Of a stretch of 47,641 bases of DNA, positions 8,284 to 18,764 are shown piece after piece. Under the pieces are notes generated by a model, which saw only the letters and a program-made list of their open reading frames with translations, ran no database searches and was not told the origin of the DNA. Both the position numbers and the translations under genes were made by a program. The number at the start of each line of letters is the position of its first letter. Position 1 is the stretch's first letter. Source of the stretch: Eggerthellales bacterium (GTDB lineage: Bacteria; Actinomycetota; Coriobacteriia; Coriobacteriales; Eggerthellaceae); NCBI GenBank assembly GCA_029101185.1, contig JAQXQN010000151.1, positions 1 to 47,641 on the forward strand. The letters run 5' to 3'.

Positions 8284-9387
8284 CTATTGAAACAGACTGG
8301 GAAGCTCTATACCCAGCCGCTCCTCCACAGGCACATAGGGGCACTCAAGGCCAAACCAGCCCGGGCCAACCAGATTCACCCCGGCGGGACTGCGCCACGC
8401 ATCCCAGCACCTCAGGGCCACCACCAGCACGCGTTTACCGTATTTCAGGTTCTCGGTGGTAACGGGACGGAAGGTGTCCGAGTCCACCAGGCAGATCAAA
8501 TCCGGAACCGTTGCCGCAATGGTGCCGTCCACCTCAGCGAAGATGTTCTCGTTCTGAAACTCCACTGCGGCGGTGTGGCCCTTGTCCTCAAGGATGCCCT
8601 CCATCTCCGCGCGGCCAAAGTTGTAGCCGCCTCGGGTCTCCCGCAGCACATCGGAAATCTTGCCCCGGAAAAGCCTTACTGCCCCGGTCTGGGCCAGGAA
8701 GTGCTCCTCGGGGCTGGATGCCTCCACGTCCGAGACCTCACGAATGGTCCTGCCCAGGCGTTGCGCCAGGTCAATGGTGCGGGGCACGGCAAACTGCTTG
8801 ATCTGGGCACCGGTCATAGGCGCCGAGATTGCCAGCACCGCGCCACCGGTGACCGCACAGATATCCCGACCGATCTTTTCGGTCCAGTCCGCGTTGGCGG
8901 TGTAGAGGATGGAGACGTTGCCCTTGTCATCCGTGATCACATAGGGGCAGCCCTCCACGTCGGCCAGGCAGAAGGTGTCCTGTTGCAAACCGGGAAACGC
9001 CCGACCCATGCCATCGGCGTTGATCATGGGCAGGCCCGCCACCGCCGCAGCGGCAATGGGAACCATGCTGTTCAGACCGCCGCATTCCACGGGAATCAGG
9101 GCGTCAAGCTTGCGGCCCACCTTCTGGAACGCCTCGATGGCGCGCAGATACTCGGATCCGTTACGACCCTTCTCCAGATACACGCTTGGAGCGCCGACGC
9201 CGGAGACCTTGGCCACCGTCCAATCGTCGGGAATCTCCTCGGGGTCATACATGGTCACGGGGCCATATTTCCTGATGGCCGCCATGGCCTCAAGACGGCC
9301 CATATATGGGTCACCGCCGCCCCCCGAGCCAAGCAGCGATGCCCCCAGGGCAATGTCGGCCAAATCCTCAACCTGGATGGTCCGCAT
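8284..9387 (-). CDS. DUF917 domain-containing protein (copy 2)
   Basis: MRTIQVEDLADIALGASLLGSGGGGDPYMGRLEAMA after GGGAGATATC RBS; paralogous along its length to the preceding ORF. Confidence 0.9.
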   Translation of the reverse strand: MRTIQVEDLADIALGASLLGSGGGGDPYMGRLEAMAAIRKYGPVTMYDPEEIPDDWTVAKVSGVGAPSVYLEKGRNGSEYLRAIEAFQKVGRKLDALIPVECGGLNSMVPIAAAAVAGLPMINADGMGRAFPGLQQDTFCLADVEGCPYVITDDKGNVSILYTANADWTEKIGRDICAVTGGAVLAISAPMTGAQIKQFAVPRTIDLAQRLGRTIREVSDVEASSPEEHFLAQTGAVRLFRGKISDVLRETRGGYNFGRAEMEGILEDKGHTAAVEFQNENIFAEVDGTIAATVPDLICLVDSDTFRPVTTENLKYGKRVLVVALRCWDAWRSPAGVNLVGPGWFGLECPYVPVEERLGIELPSLFQ

Positions 9388-9769
9388 GATATCTCCCTTG
9401 CAGATTTCGACCGCCAAACCCCCAAAACCTTTGGGAACTGGCACGAGTACACAGCGCCAAATCATACCACATTGTATAAATACCGCTCTTGATGCACTAT
9501 TCCTTAACCATGGCGAAATGACCTGGCAGCAAGGGGAATTTGACTCGGTTGCCGCCGCCCGCCCCTCTGCCTTCCAGCAAAGCGGCGGCCCATTTCCTAG
9601 CCCGCCGCAAGGAGCGGTTTTTCTGCACATAGCCAGGCCTTAGTTGGCGAAGCGTACCCACATTGCTATGATTCACTCCACTCCATCCCAGACGGGGCGG
9701 TTTTGCTCCTAGCGGAGACGACCGCGTAACGCACGCCCCCGTCAGTCAACCCAAACGAAACAGGATTCC

Positions 9770-10132
9770 ATGAGCAAGAAGCCCAACAAGCATCCCGAAG
9801 AAGTCCACGGCATCACCAAACAGGAAGCCCCCTACTTTGCCACCAAAGAGGGTCGCAACGACGCCTACATCACCATGACCATCTTGGTGATCTCCATTGC
9901 CTTTACCGTCATGCTCGCCCGCATCTTCATTGACGGCGGATATCTGGTGCAGACGGGCACCGGAGTGATTTGCGGCATCATCCTTGCGGTTATCACCTGG
10001 GGCATCATCGTGGCACCGGGCCATTACAAGATCTGGTGCGCCCGTCATGAGGACCCCATGACCGACATCCGCAACCCTGAGGAAATGGTCTACGCGGCCA
10101 TCTACACCCTGAAAAACCGCAAGAACCGCTAG
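9770..10132 (+). CDS. Small two-TM membrane protein, hypothetical
   Basis: ORF with hydrophobic segments ITMTILVISIAFTVMLARIFI and VICGIILAVITWGIIVAPG, free of a competing gene on the other strand. Confidence 0.7.
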   Translation: MSKKPNKHPEEVHGITKQEAPYFATKEGRNDAYITMTILVISIAFTVMLARIFIDGGYLVQTGTGVICGIILAVITWGIIVAPGHYKIWCARHEDPMTDIRNPEEMVYAAIYTLKNRKNR

Positions 10133-10242
10133 CCCAAAGTCCATTAGCCCTCGGGCCACTGGCTCCTTATCTGGCCATTACGCGAACAGGCAACGCGAGC
10201 AAGCTTCACAGGCGGTCCAATAGGGCGGACCACTCTAATGGG

Positions 10243-11033
10243 TTACGCAAACAGGCACAACACCATAGGCACAAAACAGGCAGGCAGGAAGTTGGCCACC
10301 TTGATGTTGGTCACCTTCAGCATATTCAGCCCAATGGCAAGAAGCAGTAAGGACCCTACGCAGATCATCTGGGTGGTTACCGCATCGGTAAGCAGAGGGG
10401 CCAAAAGGCTTGCCCCAAGGCTGAGCAGAGCCTCGTAGGTAAACACCACGATGCCTGAAAAGGGCACTCCAATGCCGTATGTCGCGGCAAAGACCATGCA
10501 GACCGCCATGTCAATCAGGCCCTTGGTGATTAGGGTGGAATGGTTAAGTAGCAACCCGCTTTCCAAAGACCCCACAATGGCCATAGCGCCCACGCAGATG
10601 AACAGGGACGCATTAATGAACCCTTCCGAGAAGCCCGCCAGACCCAGATTGCTTGATACGGGCGCCTGGCCATTTCTGCCGAAGACCTGCCCATCTGGAT
10701 CGGACGCTTCGGTTACTACACCGGGCGCTTCGGCGTGGAAACCCTCGCGCCCGAAGGCGGCATCGAGTTTTCCCTGGATCCAATCCCCAAATCGGTGAAT
10801 CCAGCCGTCAATGTCAATCAGGAAGCCAATAACGCCTCCTACCGCCATTGCCCCCACGGCAACCACCGCGTCCCCCTCAAGCATGCCCTGGATGGCAACA
10901 AGAATCACCACCAGGCCCATGCCCGACAAAAGGAAATCCCCCAGCTTCTCAGGGATGCGGCTTTTCAGGATCAGGCCCACCACCGAGCCGAACACGGTCA
11001 GAACCCCGTTTACCAGGGCGCCAAAGATGATCA
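10243..11033 (-). CDS. DUF554 (YqgA-like) membrane protein
   Basis: MIIFGALVNGVLTVFGSVVGLILKSRIPEKL and SLFICVGAMAIVGSLESGLLLNHSTLITKGLIDM; ggag RBS before ATG at 11033. Confidence 0.88.
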
Positions 11034-11120
11034 TCGGTACGTCTCCGTTTTCAAGCGCGGGCTCAAGCCGCGCGATCATTGCCATTTCAGGCGCTGGCGG
11101 ATGCCACACGCCACCCCGTT

Positions 11121-13280
11121 TTACGAGCGCCGACTCGATCCGTAGGCCGAGTTTTTCCTGTTGCCAAAGGCGCTGCCCTTGCGGGCGCTCTTCTTCAGAT
11201 CCGCCAGCACGTCCTTCTCAGAAGCACCCTCCACCTGGGCACGCAGCTTCACAATCTGGTCTCGCAAGCCAGCGGCGGCCTCAAAGTCCATGCTCTCCGA
11301 CGCGGCGGCCATTTCCTCCTCCATGCTAGAGATGATTCTCATGACCTCGGAGCGGCTCAACTCCGCCAGGGTACGGTTCACGTCCTCGGCGGTCCCCACC
11401 GCGTCGCCATCTCCATCAGTCATGAATCCCATGATGTCGTTGATGGCCTTGCGGATGGTCTTGGGCTCGATGCCGTGCTGGCGATTGTATTCCATCTGGA
11501 TGCTGCGGCGCCGGCGGGTCTCGGAAATCGCGGCATCCATAGAATCCGTGGTCTTGTCTGCGTACATGATGACCCGCCCCGATACGTTGCGGGCAGCACG
11601 GCCGATAGTCTGGATCAGGCTGCGATGGTTGCGCAGGAAGCCCTCCTTGTCCGCGTCAAGAATGGCCACCAGGGTGACCTCCGGAAGGTCTAAGCCCTCC
11701 CGCAGCAGATTGATACCCACCAGCACGTCAAACTCCCCGGCCCGCAGCCCCCTAAGAATCTCCACCCGCTCAAGGGTGCCGATGTCCGAATGCATGTATT
11801 TTGCCCGAATTCCCTGGTCAAGCAGGTGATCGGTCAAATCTTCCGCCATTCGTTTGGTCAGGGTGGTAATCAAGACCCGCTCCTGGCGCGCAGCCGCGGC
11901 CCGGGACTCTTCGATAATGTCATCAATCTGGGAGAGAGTGGGGCGCACGTCCACCTCAGGGTCAAGCAGCCCCGTGGGCCGAATGATCTGCTCGACCTGA
12001 TTCTGGGACACCCGAAGCTCATAGTCTCCCGGGGTAGCAGACACGTAAATGAACTGAGGGATCCGCTCTTCAAATTCATCGAAGCGCAGCGGCCGGTTGT
12101 CCAAGCAGCTTGGAAGCCTGAATCCATGCTCTGCCAGGGTGACCTTCCTGGAGCGGTCCCCCTCGTGCATGCCGCGAATCTGAGGCACGGTCACGTGAGA
12201 CTCGTCGATGATGCACAGGAAGTCCTTGGGGAAGTAGTCCAGCAGCGTGTAGGCAGGCTCGCCCGGCTCACGGCCGTCAAGATGCCGGGAGTAGTTTTCC
12301 ACACCGGAACAGAATCCCATGGTCTCAAGCATCTCCAGATCATAGTTGACCCGCATCTCAAGACGCTGGGCCTCAAGCAGCTTTCCCTCCGCCTTGAACT
12401 GCCGAAGCCTGTCCTCAAGCTCCTCCCGGATGGTCTTGAGAGCCCTGTCCAATTTGGGCTTGGCGGTCACATAATGAGACGCGGGCCAGATGGGCAAGGC
12501 CTCGTACTGGTTGACCAGCTCCCCCGTGACGTGGTCTATCTCAGTGATGGCCTCAATCTCATCCCCCCAGAACTCCACATGAATGGGGTTATCCGCGTAG
12601 GGAGGGTACACGTCAAGAGCGTCGCCCCTGACCCGGAAGGTCCCCCGCTTGAGCTCGTAGTCATTGCGGTCGTACTGGATGTCAATAAGGTCGTGAATCA
12701 GGTCGTCCCTGTCCGTAGGCTTGTCCTTGTCCAGAAACACCGCCATACCCGCATAGTCCATAGGCGAGCCGATGCCGTAAATGCAGCTGACCGATGCCAC
12801 CACGATGCAATCCCGTCGGGAAAGCAGGCTTGAGGTGGCGGCATGCCGAAGTTTCTCCACCTCCTCATTGATGGAGGCGTCCTTCTCGATAAACGTATCC
12901 GTCTGGGGAACATAAGCCTCAGGCTGGTAATAGTCGTAGTAGGACACGAAATAGACCACAGAGTTGTCGGGGAAGAACTCCTTCAACTCCGCCGCCAGCT
13001 GGGCCGCAAGGGTCTTGTTAGGCGCCATCACCAGGGTGGGCTTCTGCACCGCCTCAATGGTCTTTGCCATAGTAAAAGTCTTGCCCGAGCCGGTAACGCC
13101 AAGCAGGGTCTGGTAGCGCAGACCCTGGTTTACCCCCTCAGCTAGCTTCTCGATTGCCTGGGGCTGGTCTCCAGAAGGCTCATAGGGGCTGACCACCCGA
13201 AAGGGATTGTTGGCAAGGCGCACCTCAGGAAGCTTCCCCTCCATCTGTACGCCTTCGATATTGCTCAAATGAGTGGACAT
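11121..13280 (-). CDS. uvrB: Excinuclease ABC subunit B
   Basis: [82 protein letters not shown]-terminal UVR motif. Confidence 0.98.
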   Translation of the reverse strand: MSTHLSNIEGVQMEGKLPEVRLANNPFRVVSPYEPSGDQPQAIEKLAEGVNQGLRYQTLLGVTGSGKTFTMAKTIEAVQKPTLVMAPNKTLAAQLAAELKEFFPDNSVVYFVSYYDYYQPEAYVPQTDTFIEKDASINEEVEKLRHAATSSLLSRRDCIVVASVSCIYGIGSPMDYAGMAVFLDKDKPTDRDDLIHDLIDIQYDRNDYELKRGTFRVRGDALDVYPPYADNPIHVEFWGDEIEAITEIDHVTGELVNQYEALPIWPASHYVTAKPKLDRALKTIREELEDRLRQFKAEGKLLEAQRLEMRVNYDLEMLETMGFCSGVENYSRHLDGREPGEPAYTLLDYFPKDFLCIIDESHVTVPQIRGMHEGDRSRKVTLAEHGFRLPSCLDNRPLRFDEFEERIPQFIYVSATPGDYELRVSQNQVEQIIRPTGLLDPEVDVRPTLSQIDDIIEESRAAAARQERVLITTLTKRMAEDLTDHLLDQGIRAKYMHSDIGTLERVEILRGLRAGEFDVLVGINLLREGLDLPEVTLVAILDADKEGFLRNHRSLIQTIGRAARNVSGRVIMYADKTTDSMDAAISETRRRRSIQMEYNRQHGIEPKTIRKAINDIMGFMTDGDGDAVGTAEDVNRTLAELSRSEVMRIISSMEEEMAAASESMDFEAAAGLRDQIVKLRAQVEGASEKDVLADLKKSARKGSAFGNRKNSAYGSSRRS

Positions 13281-13366
13281 TTCCGCGCTCCTAATTTCCC
13301 ATGCGTTGGCGAAGGGTCCTGCCTTGAGTCCCTGAGCGGGCAGTACCCCTTGGCAGGCAGTGCCCT

Positions 13367-14008
13367 CTACTGGGCTGACGCTACTTGACCCTGGGTGATC
13401 TTCCCTGCGATGGCGGCAACCTGACTGCGCAGGTCAATCCGGTCATCGGAGTTGTCAATGCACCAATCCGCCACCGCTTCACGCTGTTCATCCGTGGGCT
13501 GAGCGGCCATACGACGCTTCACGTCCTCAAGGCTCTGATGCCCCCGAGACGTCGCCCGGGTAAGCCGCAGCTCTTCCGGGGCAGACACGGCCACAACGCA
13601 ATCCGCAAATGCCAGAGATTCCCGGGATATATCCCCTGAGGTCACTTCCACCACTATCAGCTGGGAGGCCTCCCCGCAATGGCAGGCAAACTGATTTGCC
13701 TCCTTGATCAGGGCAACCTTGCGGTGATACTCCTCCCAGATTGCCGGATGGGTGATGCCGTTTAACGTCTCTACCCCCTGCGGGCCCGCAAAGGCTGCCG
13801 CCGCAAGATCAGGCCTGCTGATTCTGCCGTCCGGACCAAGTACCCGCTGGCCGAAGGCCTCCACAAGGGAGTCTTTGACCTGAGGCTGCTCAAGCACCTC
13901 ATGGCCAATGGCATCAAGGTTTATCACCGCGGCCCCAAGGTCTGCAAATACCCCCGACACGTAGGACTTGCCAGACCCGATGCCTCCGATAAGGGCAACC
14001 GTCTTCAT
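13367..14008 (-). CDS. coaE: Dephospho-CoA kinase
   Basis: [39 protein letters not shown]. Confidence 0.93.
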   Translation of the reverse strand: MKTVALIGGIGSGKSYVSGVFADLGAAVINLDAIGHEVLEQPQVKDSLVEAFGQRVLGPDGRISRPDLAAAAFAGPQGVETLNGITHPAIWEEYHRKVALIKEANQFACHCGEASQLIVVEVTSGDISRESLAFADCVVAVSAPEELRLTRATSRGHQSLEDVKRRMAAQPTDEQREAVADWCIDNSDDRIDLRSQVAAIAGKITQGQVASAQ

Positions 14009-14127
14009 TGCCTCACCCCTTCGCTTCAAAACCGCCAAGGCCTAAAACACCACCAAGAGCCCATGGACAGGCGCATGGGACGCTTCGCCACCTCCATAAG
14101 CGCTTGGCCGCACACCCGAACGTTTTC

Positions 14128-15162
14128 TTACGCGCGCTCAGCGATCTCAAGAATCAGACGCTCGGTATCCTTCCATCCCAGACACGGGTCCGTGATGGAT
14201 TTGCCGTAGACCATGCACTCACCGATGGGCTGGTTGCCCTCCTCTAGATAGGACTCGACCATGACGCCCTTGACCAGACGATGCAAGACCTGGTTGCGGC
14301 TGCGGGAATGGAGCACCTCGGAGACGATGCGGATTTGCTCGTGATACTGCTTGCCGGAATTGGAGTGGTTCGCGTCAACGATGCAAGCGGGATTGCGCAA
14401 CTCAGGCTTGGATTCAAAAATCTGATTGAGCCTGGTCAGGTCCTCGTAGTGATAGTTGGGGATGGTGGTGCCGTAGCGGTTTGCCGCGCCGCGCATGATG
14501 GCATGGGCCAAAGGGTTACCCGTGGTGGTCACATCCCGCTGGCGATACAGGAACCGCTTGGGGCCCTGGGCGGCAATAATGGAGTTAATCATCACCGAAA
14601 GGTCACCTGAAATGGGGTTTTTCATACCGATGGGGATATCCGCGCCGCTTGCCACCAAACGATGCTGCTGGTTTTCCACAGACCGAGCACCCACTGCCTC
14701 GTAGGAGAGGATGTCATCCAGATAAGAACGATTCTCCGGATACAGCATCTCATCAGCGCCCGTCAGGCCCGAGACCTCCATGGCCTTCAGGTGCATCCGA
14801 CGGATGGCCTTCAGCCCCTTATACAGGTCAGACTCCGCCGTCGGGTCAGGCTGATGCAGCATGCCCTTGTACCCTTCCCCCGTGGTGCGAGGCTTATTGG
14901 TATAAATCCGCGGAATCAGGATCAGTCGCTCAGAAACCTTCTCGTTGAGCCTTCCCAGCCTATCCACATACTCAAGCACCGCATCCTCCCGGTCTGCGGA
15001 GCAGGGGCCCACAATCACCACGAACTTGTCCAGATCCCCCGTAAACACCTGGGCAATCTCCCGATCACGGCTGTCCTTCAGCTCCCGCATCTCAGGAGTA
15101 AGAGGGTATTCAGACTTCAGTTCCTCAGGACTGGGCAGCTTGCTGTTAACGGTCATTGCCAT
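14128..15162 (-). CDS. 3-deoxy-7-phosphoheptulonate synthase, class I
   Basis: FVVIVGPCSADREDAVLEY, IPRIYTNKPRTTGEGYKGMLHQPD, VDANHSNSGKQYHEQ, VKGVMVESYLEEGNQPI. Confidence 0.96.
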   Translation of the reverse strand: MAMTVNSKLPSPEELKSEYPLTPEMRELKDSRDREIAQVFTGDLDKFVVIVGPCSADREDAVLEYVDRLGRLNEKVSERLILIPRIYTNKPRTTGEGYKGMLHQPDPTAESDLYKGLKAIRRMHLKAMEVSGLTGADEMLYPENRSYLDDILSYEAVGARSVENQQHRLVASGADIPIGMKNPISGDLSVMINSIIAAQGPKRFLYRQRDVTTTGNPLAHAIMRGAANRYGTTIPNYHYEDLTRLNQIFESKPELRNPACIVDANHSNSGKQYHEQIRIVSEVLHSRSRNQVLHRLVKGVMVESYLEEGNQPIGECMVYGKSITDPCLGWKDTERLILEIAERA

Positions 15163-15407
15163 AGCGGCCTCCTGTCGTCATTTTGGGATGTCGAAGCGTG
15201 CCGAGCACCCAAGGGCTGTGGCACGTGGCATGTATCTTGATAAGAGTCTGAACAGTATCCTCCATTCTCAGCAGGTCTTTGGGCAGGTTTTTTCTTCGCG
15301 CCAAAAGAGTCCATGAATCGAAGCGGCCAAGGCCATCAGGGGTATCGAGAGCATCGGGGACACCAAGGCCATCATGACCATCATGACCATCCTGACCATC
15401 GTGGCCA

Positions 15408-16070
15408 TCAAGGCCAGCCGAAGCCCCCTACAACCAGCAAGGCAATGCACACGCCTATGCACAGACACGCAACCAGAGGAACCGTGCTGTCCTTTGTCAC
15501 AGATCCATGGCCCGAAAGAGCCGCCCATGCAGGCGTAATCAGGCAGGACGCACCCAGGGCCAGCAATGAGAACTCCAGGCCAAATCCGAGAGTGATTGCG
15601 CTGACCACCTTCAAATCCCCTCCCCCAAAGGATGCCCTTCCCGTTATCCGTTCAAAACAGATGCCTCCCACAAGCAGTGCGCCATATACCAGTAGCGCTT
15701 CTATGATCCTTTGCACCACAATCCATGCCCCGTTGTCGAAGGGTCCAAAAAGACAGATGCACAATGCCGCACCAGCCATGAGCGCCACGCTTTGGTGGGA
15801 CACCAGCCTAGAACGCATGTCCACCACAGCAGCAACCGCCAACAGGGCAACCAGAATCATTGAGGCCGTAGCGGACCACCCACCTGGGTCAGGGTCCAAA
15901 ACCATCAGGCACACAACGCCTCCAAGCAGTGCAGCGCACCCTGCAGTCACCCTGTCTGACGTCAGGGCACCACGGGCCCTATCCGCCCATTTCATGCACG
16001 GTCCAACCAGCCAGTAGGCAAAGGGGAACAGCGCCCCTACCCTGCACGCTTCGACAAGCATCACGCCCAT
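15408..16070 (-). CDS. Type IV prepilin peptidase (A24 family, CpaA/TadV-like); start uncertain
   Basis: VDMRSRLVSHQSVALMAG and FGGGDLKVVSAITLGFG aspartate motifs; multi-TM. Confidence 0.85.
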   Translation of the reverse strand: MGVMLVEACRVGALFPFAYWLVGPCMKWADRARGALTSDRVTAGCAALLGGVVCLMVLDPDPGGWSATASMILVALLAVAAVVDMRSRLVSHQSVALMAGAALCICLFGPFDNGAWIVVQRIIEALLVYGALLVGGICFERITGRASFGGGDLKVVSAITLGFGLEFSLLALGASCLITPAWAALSGHGSVTKDSTVPLVACLCIGVCIALLVVGGFGWP

Positions 16071-16355
16071 ATGCCGCCCCCTGCACCTTACTTGTGGCCA
16101 AACCCCCAACGTCCGTCTAATGAGAAGGCGCATTATACCCAGGTCACAGCCGAGTTTTGACCTGAACAAGGTCTCGGTTTGTCAACGGAAAATAATCGGA
16201 CAATGGGTTGGATTTCTGTTAGATTCCGTTTGGATTGCGCATACAAGAAGCAAGAAACGCGCCGGAATCCGACGCGTTTCTCTATAAGCGATATGTTCGC
16301 AGGCTATCTCAAACCTGCATTGCACCTAGGGCTGAAGCCCAAGCGAAGAGCGTGA

Positions 16356-17546
16356 CTACTCGGCGCTCTCAGCAGGCTTGTCGGCCTTCTTCTTGGCGCG
16401 GGGCTCGGGAGCCTGGATGGTCTCGTCCACCTCAATCTCGATGCCCAGGTCAGCGGCAGCAGCCTTCATGGACAGGGAGATGCGACGACGCTCGGGGTTG
16501 ATCTCCATGACCTTGACCTTGACCTCCTGGCCAACCTTGACAACCTGAGCAGGGGTGTCGATGTGCTTGGCAGCCATCTCGGAGATGTGCACCAGACCCT
16601 CCACGTTGTTGCCCAGCTCGATGAAGGCGCCGAAGGGAACGACCTTGGTGACCTTGCCATCGGCAATAGAGCCCACGGGATAAGACTCCACCAGCTTCAT
16701 CCAGGGATCCTCGGTGGTCTGCTTCAGGCCCAGAGAGATGCGCTCGCGGTTGAGATCCACGTCGAGCACCTCGACCTCGAACTCGTCGCCAACCTTGACG
16801 ACCTCGGAGGGATGGTTGACATGGTTCCAGGACAGCTCGGAGATGTGCACCAGACCGTCAATGCCGCCCAGGTCAACGAAGGCGCCGAAGTCCACGATGG
16901 AGGAAACGGTGCCCTTGAGACGCATGCCCTTGGTGAGCTTGCTGAGGATCTCGGCGCGCTCGTTCTTGCGGCCCTCCTCGAGCAGCACGCGACGGGAGAG
17001 AACAACGTTGTTGCGGTTGCGATCCATCTCGATGACGCGAGCCTCGATCTCGGTACCCAGGTACATATCCAGATCCTTGACGCGGCGCAGGTCAACCAGG
17101 GAAGCAGGAAGGAAGCCGCGCAGGCCGATGTCCAGGATCAGGCCGCCCTTGACAACCTCGATAACCTCACCAGTGACAACCTCGCCGGCCTTGAACTTCT
17201 CCTCAACGGAGATCCAGGCGCGCTCGTACTCGGCGCGCTTCTTGGAGAGAATCAGACGACCGTCCTTGTCCTCCTTCTGCAGGACCAGAGCCTCAACGCC
17301 CTCGCCCAGAGAAACGATCTCGGAAGGATCAGCGTCCTTGCGGATAGAAAGCTCGCGAGCAGGGATGACGCCCTCGGACTTGAATCCAATGTCGAGCAGA
17401 ACCTCATCATGCTCGATCTTCACAACGGTACCCTGAACCAGGTCACCCTCGTCGAACTCGGTCAGAGTGCCGTCGATGAGGGCGTTCATGGCAGCGTCGT
17501 CAATGTCTTCGAAGTCGATGACGGACGTGTTCTTGATTTCGGTCAA
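16356..17546 (-). CDS. rpsA: 30S ribosomal protein S1 (TTG start)
   Basis: Four S1 repeats, for example MRLKGTVSSIVDFGAFVDLGGIDGLVHISELSW; start codon reads TTG (17546-17544). Confidence 0.95.
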   Translation of the reverse strand: MTEIKNTSVIDFEDIDDAAMNALIDGTLTEFDEGDLVQGTVVKIEHDEVLLDIGFKSEGVIPARELSIRKDADPSEIVSLGEGVEALVLQKEDKDGRLILSKKRAEYERAWISVEEKFKAGEVVTGEVIEVVKGGLILDIGLRGFLPASLVDLRRVKDLDMYLGTEIEARVIEMDRNRNNVVLSRRVLLEEGRKNERAEILSKLTKGMRLKGTVSSIVDFGAFVDLGGIDGLVHISELSWNHVNHPSEVVKVGDEFEVEVLDVDLNRERISLGLKQTTEDPWMKLVESYPVGSIADGKVTKVVPFGAFIELGNNVEGLVHISEMAAKHIDTPAQVVKVGQEVKVKVMEINPERRRISLSMKAAAADLGIEIEVDETIQAPEPRAKKKADKPAESAE

Positions 17547-17549
17547 AAT

Positions 17550-17573
17550 GGACCCCTTTCAAAAGCGGGGACC
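17550..17573 (-). promoter_or_regulatory. Hairpin sequestering the rpsA ribosome-binding site
   Basis: Sequence ggaCCCC-tttcaaaagc-GGGGacc; on the minus strand the AAAGGGG putative SD pairs with CCCC. Confidence 0.4.
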
Positions 17574-17904
17574 CTTCGTCATGGTGGTGAATCAACATGT
17601 CTCGGGGGCCGATAGTTACCACCGCCTCCTTTTTGAAGGCGGACCTGTCTGCGTCTGCAGACAAGCCGTTACATGTTAGCACAATCGCCCCAGACAAGAG
17701 CCGATGTTTTCCCGATCGACCACGGCCTATTCACGGATTTCCCACGTGTTCCCATGAGATTATCCCTACGGCCTCCAACCGGGAAACCATCCATGGGTCT
17801 TCTGGACTATTGCCGTGGAAAAATGCTGATTCCCTGTCGCCTTCTCCCCGATATCTGTACGCTTCACCATAGACACTACCCGCAGGAAACTCCGGAGGCA
17901 CGCC

Positions 17905-18690
17905 ATGGAACAATTCGCCCACGTCTTCTCCCATATCACCCTTGAAGATGCCCTTGGCATGACCCTACGCAGCGCCATCATCATCCTGATCACGGCCACC
18001 GTTGCCCACTTCCTCACCAAGCTGATTACCCGCATCTTCAAAAACGACGGCAACCCCGTCACCGAAACGTCCCTGTTCATCAACACCGGTAGGGTGGTTG
18101 TGTGGGGGGTGGGCATATATGTCCTGCTCAAGGCCGTGTTCAACATTGATGCCTCCGCCATTATTACCGCTTTAGGCGTCGGCGGTATCGCCATCTCCCT
18201 TGGCATGCAAGACACCCTCTCCAACCTGATCGGCGGAGTGCAGGTCACCCTGCTCGGCCTGATCAAACCCGGCGACAACGTGGAAATCAACGGGCAGACC
18301 GGCGTGGTGCAAGACGTGGGGTGGCGCCACACCACCATCTCCAACCCTGCCGGAGAAACCATCACGGTTCCCAACTCCATCCTGTCCAAGAACGCCCTGG
18401 TTCAGTTGCCTCCCGCACAACGGGTGCGCATCCCCTTTGCCATCAGCGACGACGGGGGCATGGGCGTAGATGAGATTGTGTCCGAGATATCGAAGCGTGC
18501 GCAGGCCGCGGCCCTTGCCGTCTGCGAGATCGAAGGAGACCCGGACGTGAAGTTCACCGAAATCACCGAGTACGGATTCAAAGGCAGGGTGTTCATCACC
18601 ATGGCGGAGGCAAATCCGGCCAACTCCCTGGCAATCATTGACGGAGTGATCCGCTCAATTGCCCCGCTGACCCGCGGCCACCACGAGTAA
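17905..18690 (+). CDS. MscS-type mechanosensitive ion channel
   Basis: IITALGVGGIAISLGMQDTLSNLIGGVQVTLLGLIKPGDNVEINGQTGVVQDVGWRHTTISNPAGETITVPNS. Confidence 0.95.
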   Translation: MEQFAHVFSHITLEDALGMTLRSAIIILITATVAHFLTKLITRIFKNDGNPVTETSLFINTGRVVVWGVGIYVLLKAVFNIDASAIITALGVGGIAISLGMQDTLSNLIGGVQVTLLGLIKPGDNVEINGQTGVVQDVGWRHTTISNPAGETITVPNSILSKNALVQLPPAQRVRIPFAISDDGGMGVDEIVSEISKRAQAAALAVCEIEGDPDVKFTEITEYGFKGRVFITMAEANPANSLAIIDGVIRSIAPLTRGHHE

Positions 18691-18764
18691 GGCCCCAAAG
18701 GCCACCCTCATGCGGCAGGCTTGCCTCACGCGGCAGCCCATCATCTTCTCGCGGCAGACCACCC

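Noticed and set aside
7097-9492. Long + strand ORFs (397 and 401 aa) opposite the two DUF917 genes
   Set aside because: His/Gly/Leu-rich antisense artefacts with similar positions over both paralogues, as expected for shadow frames of homologous genes.
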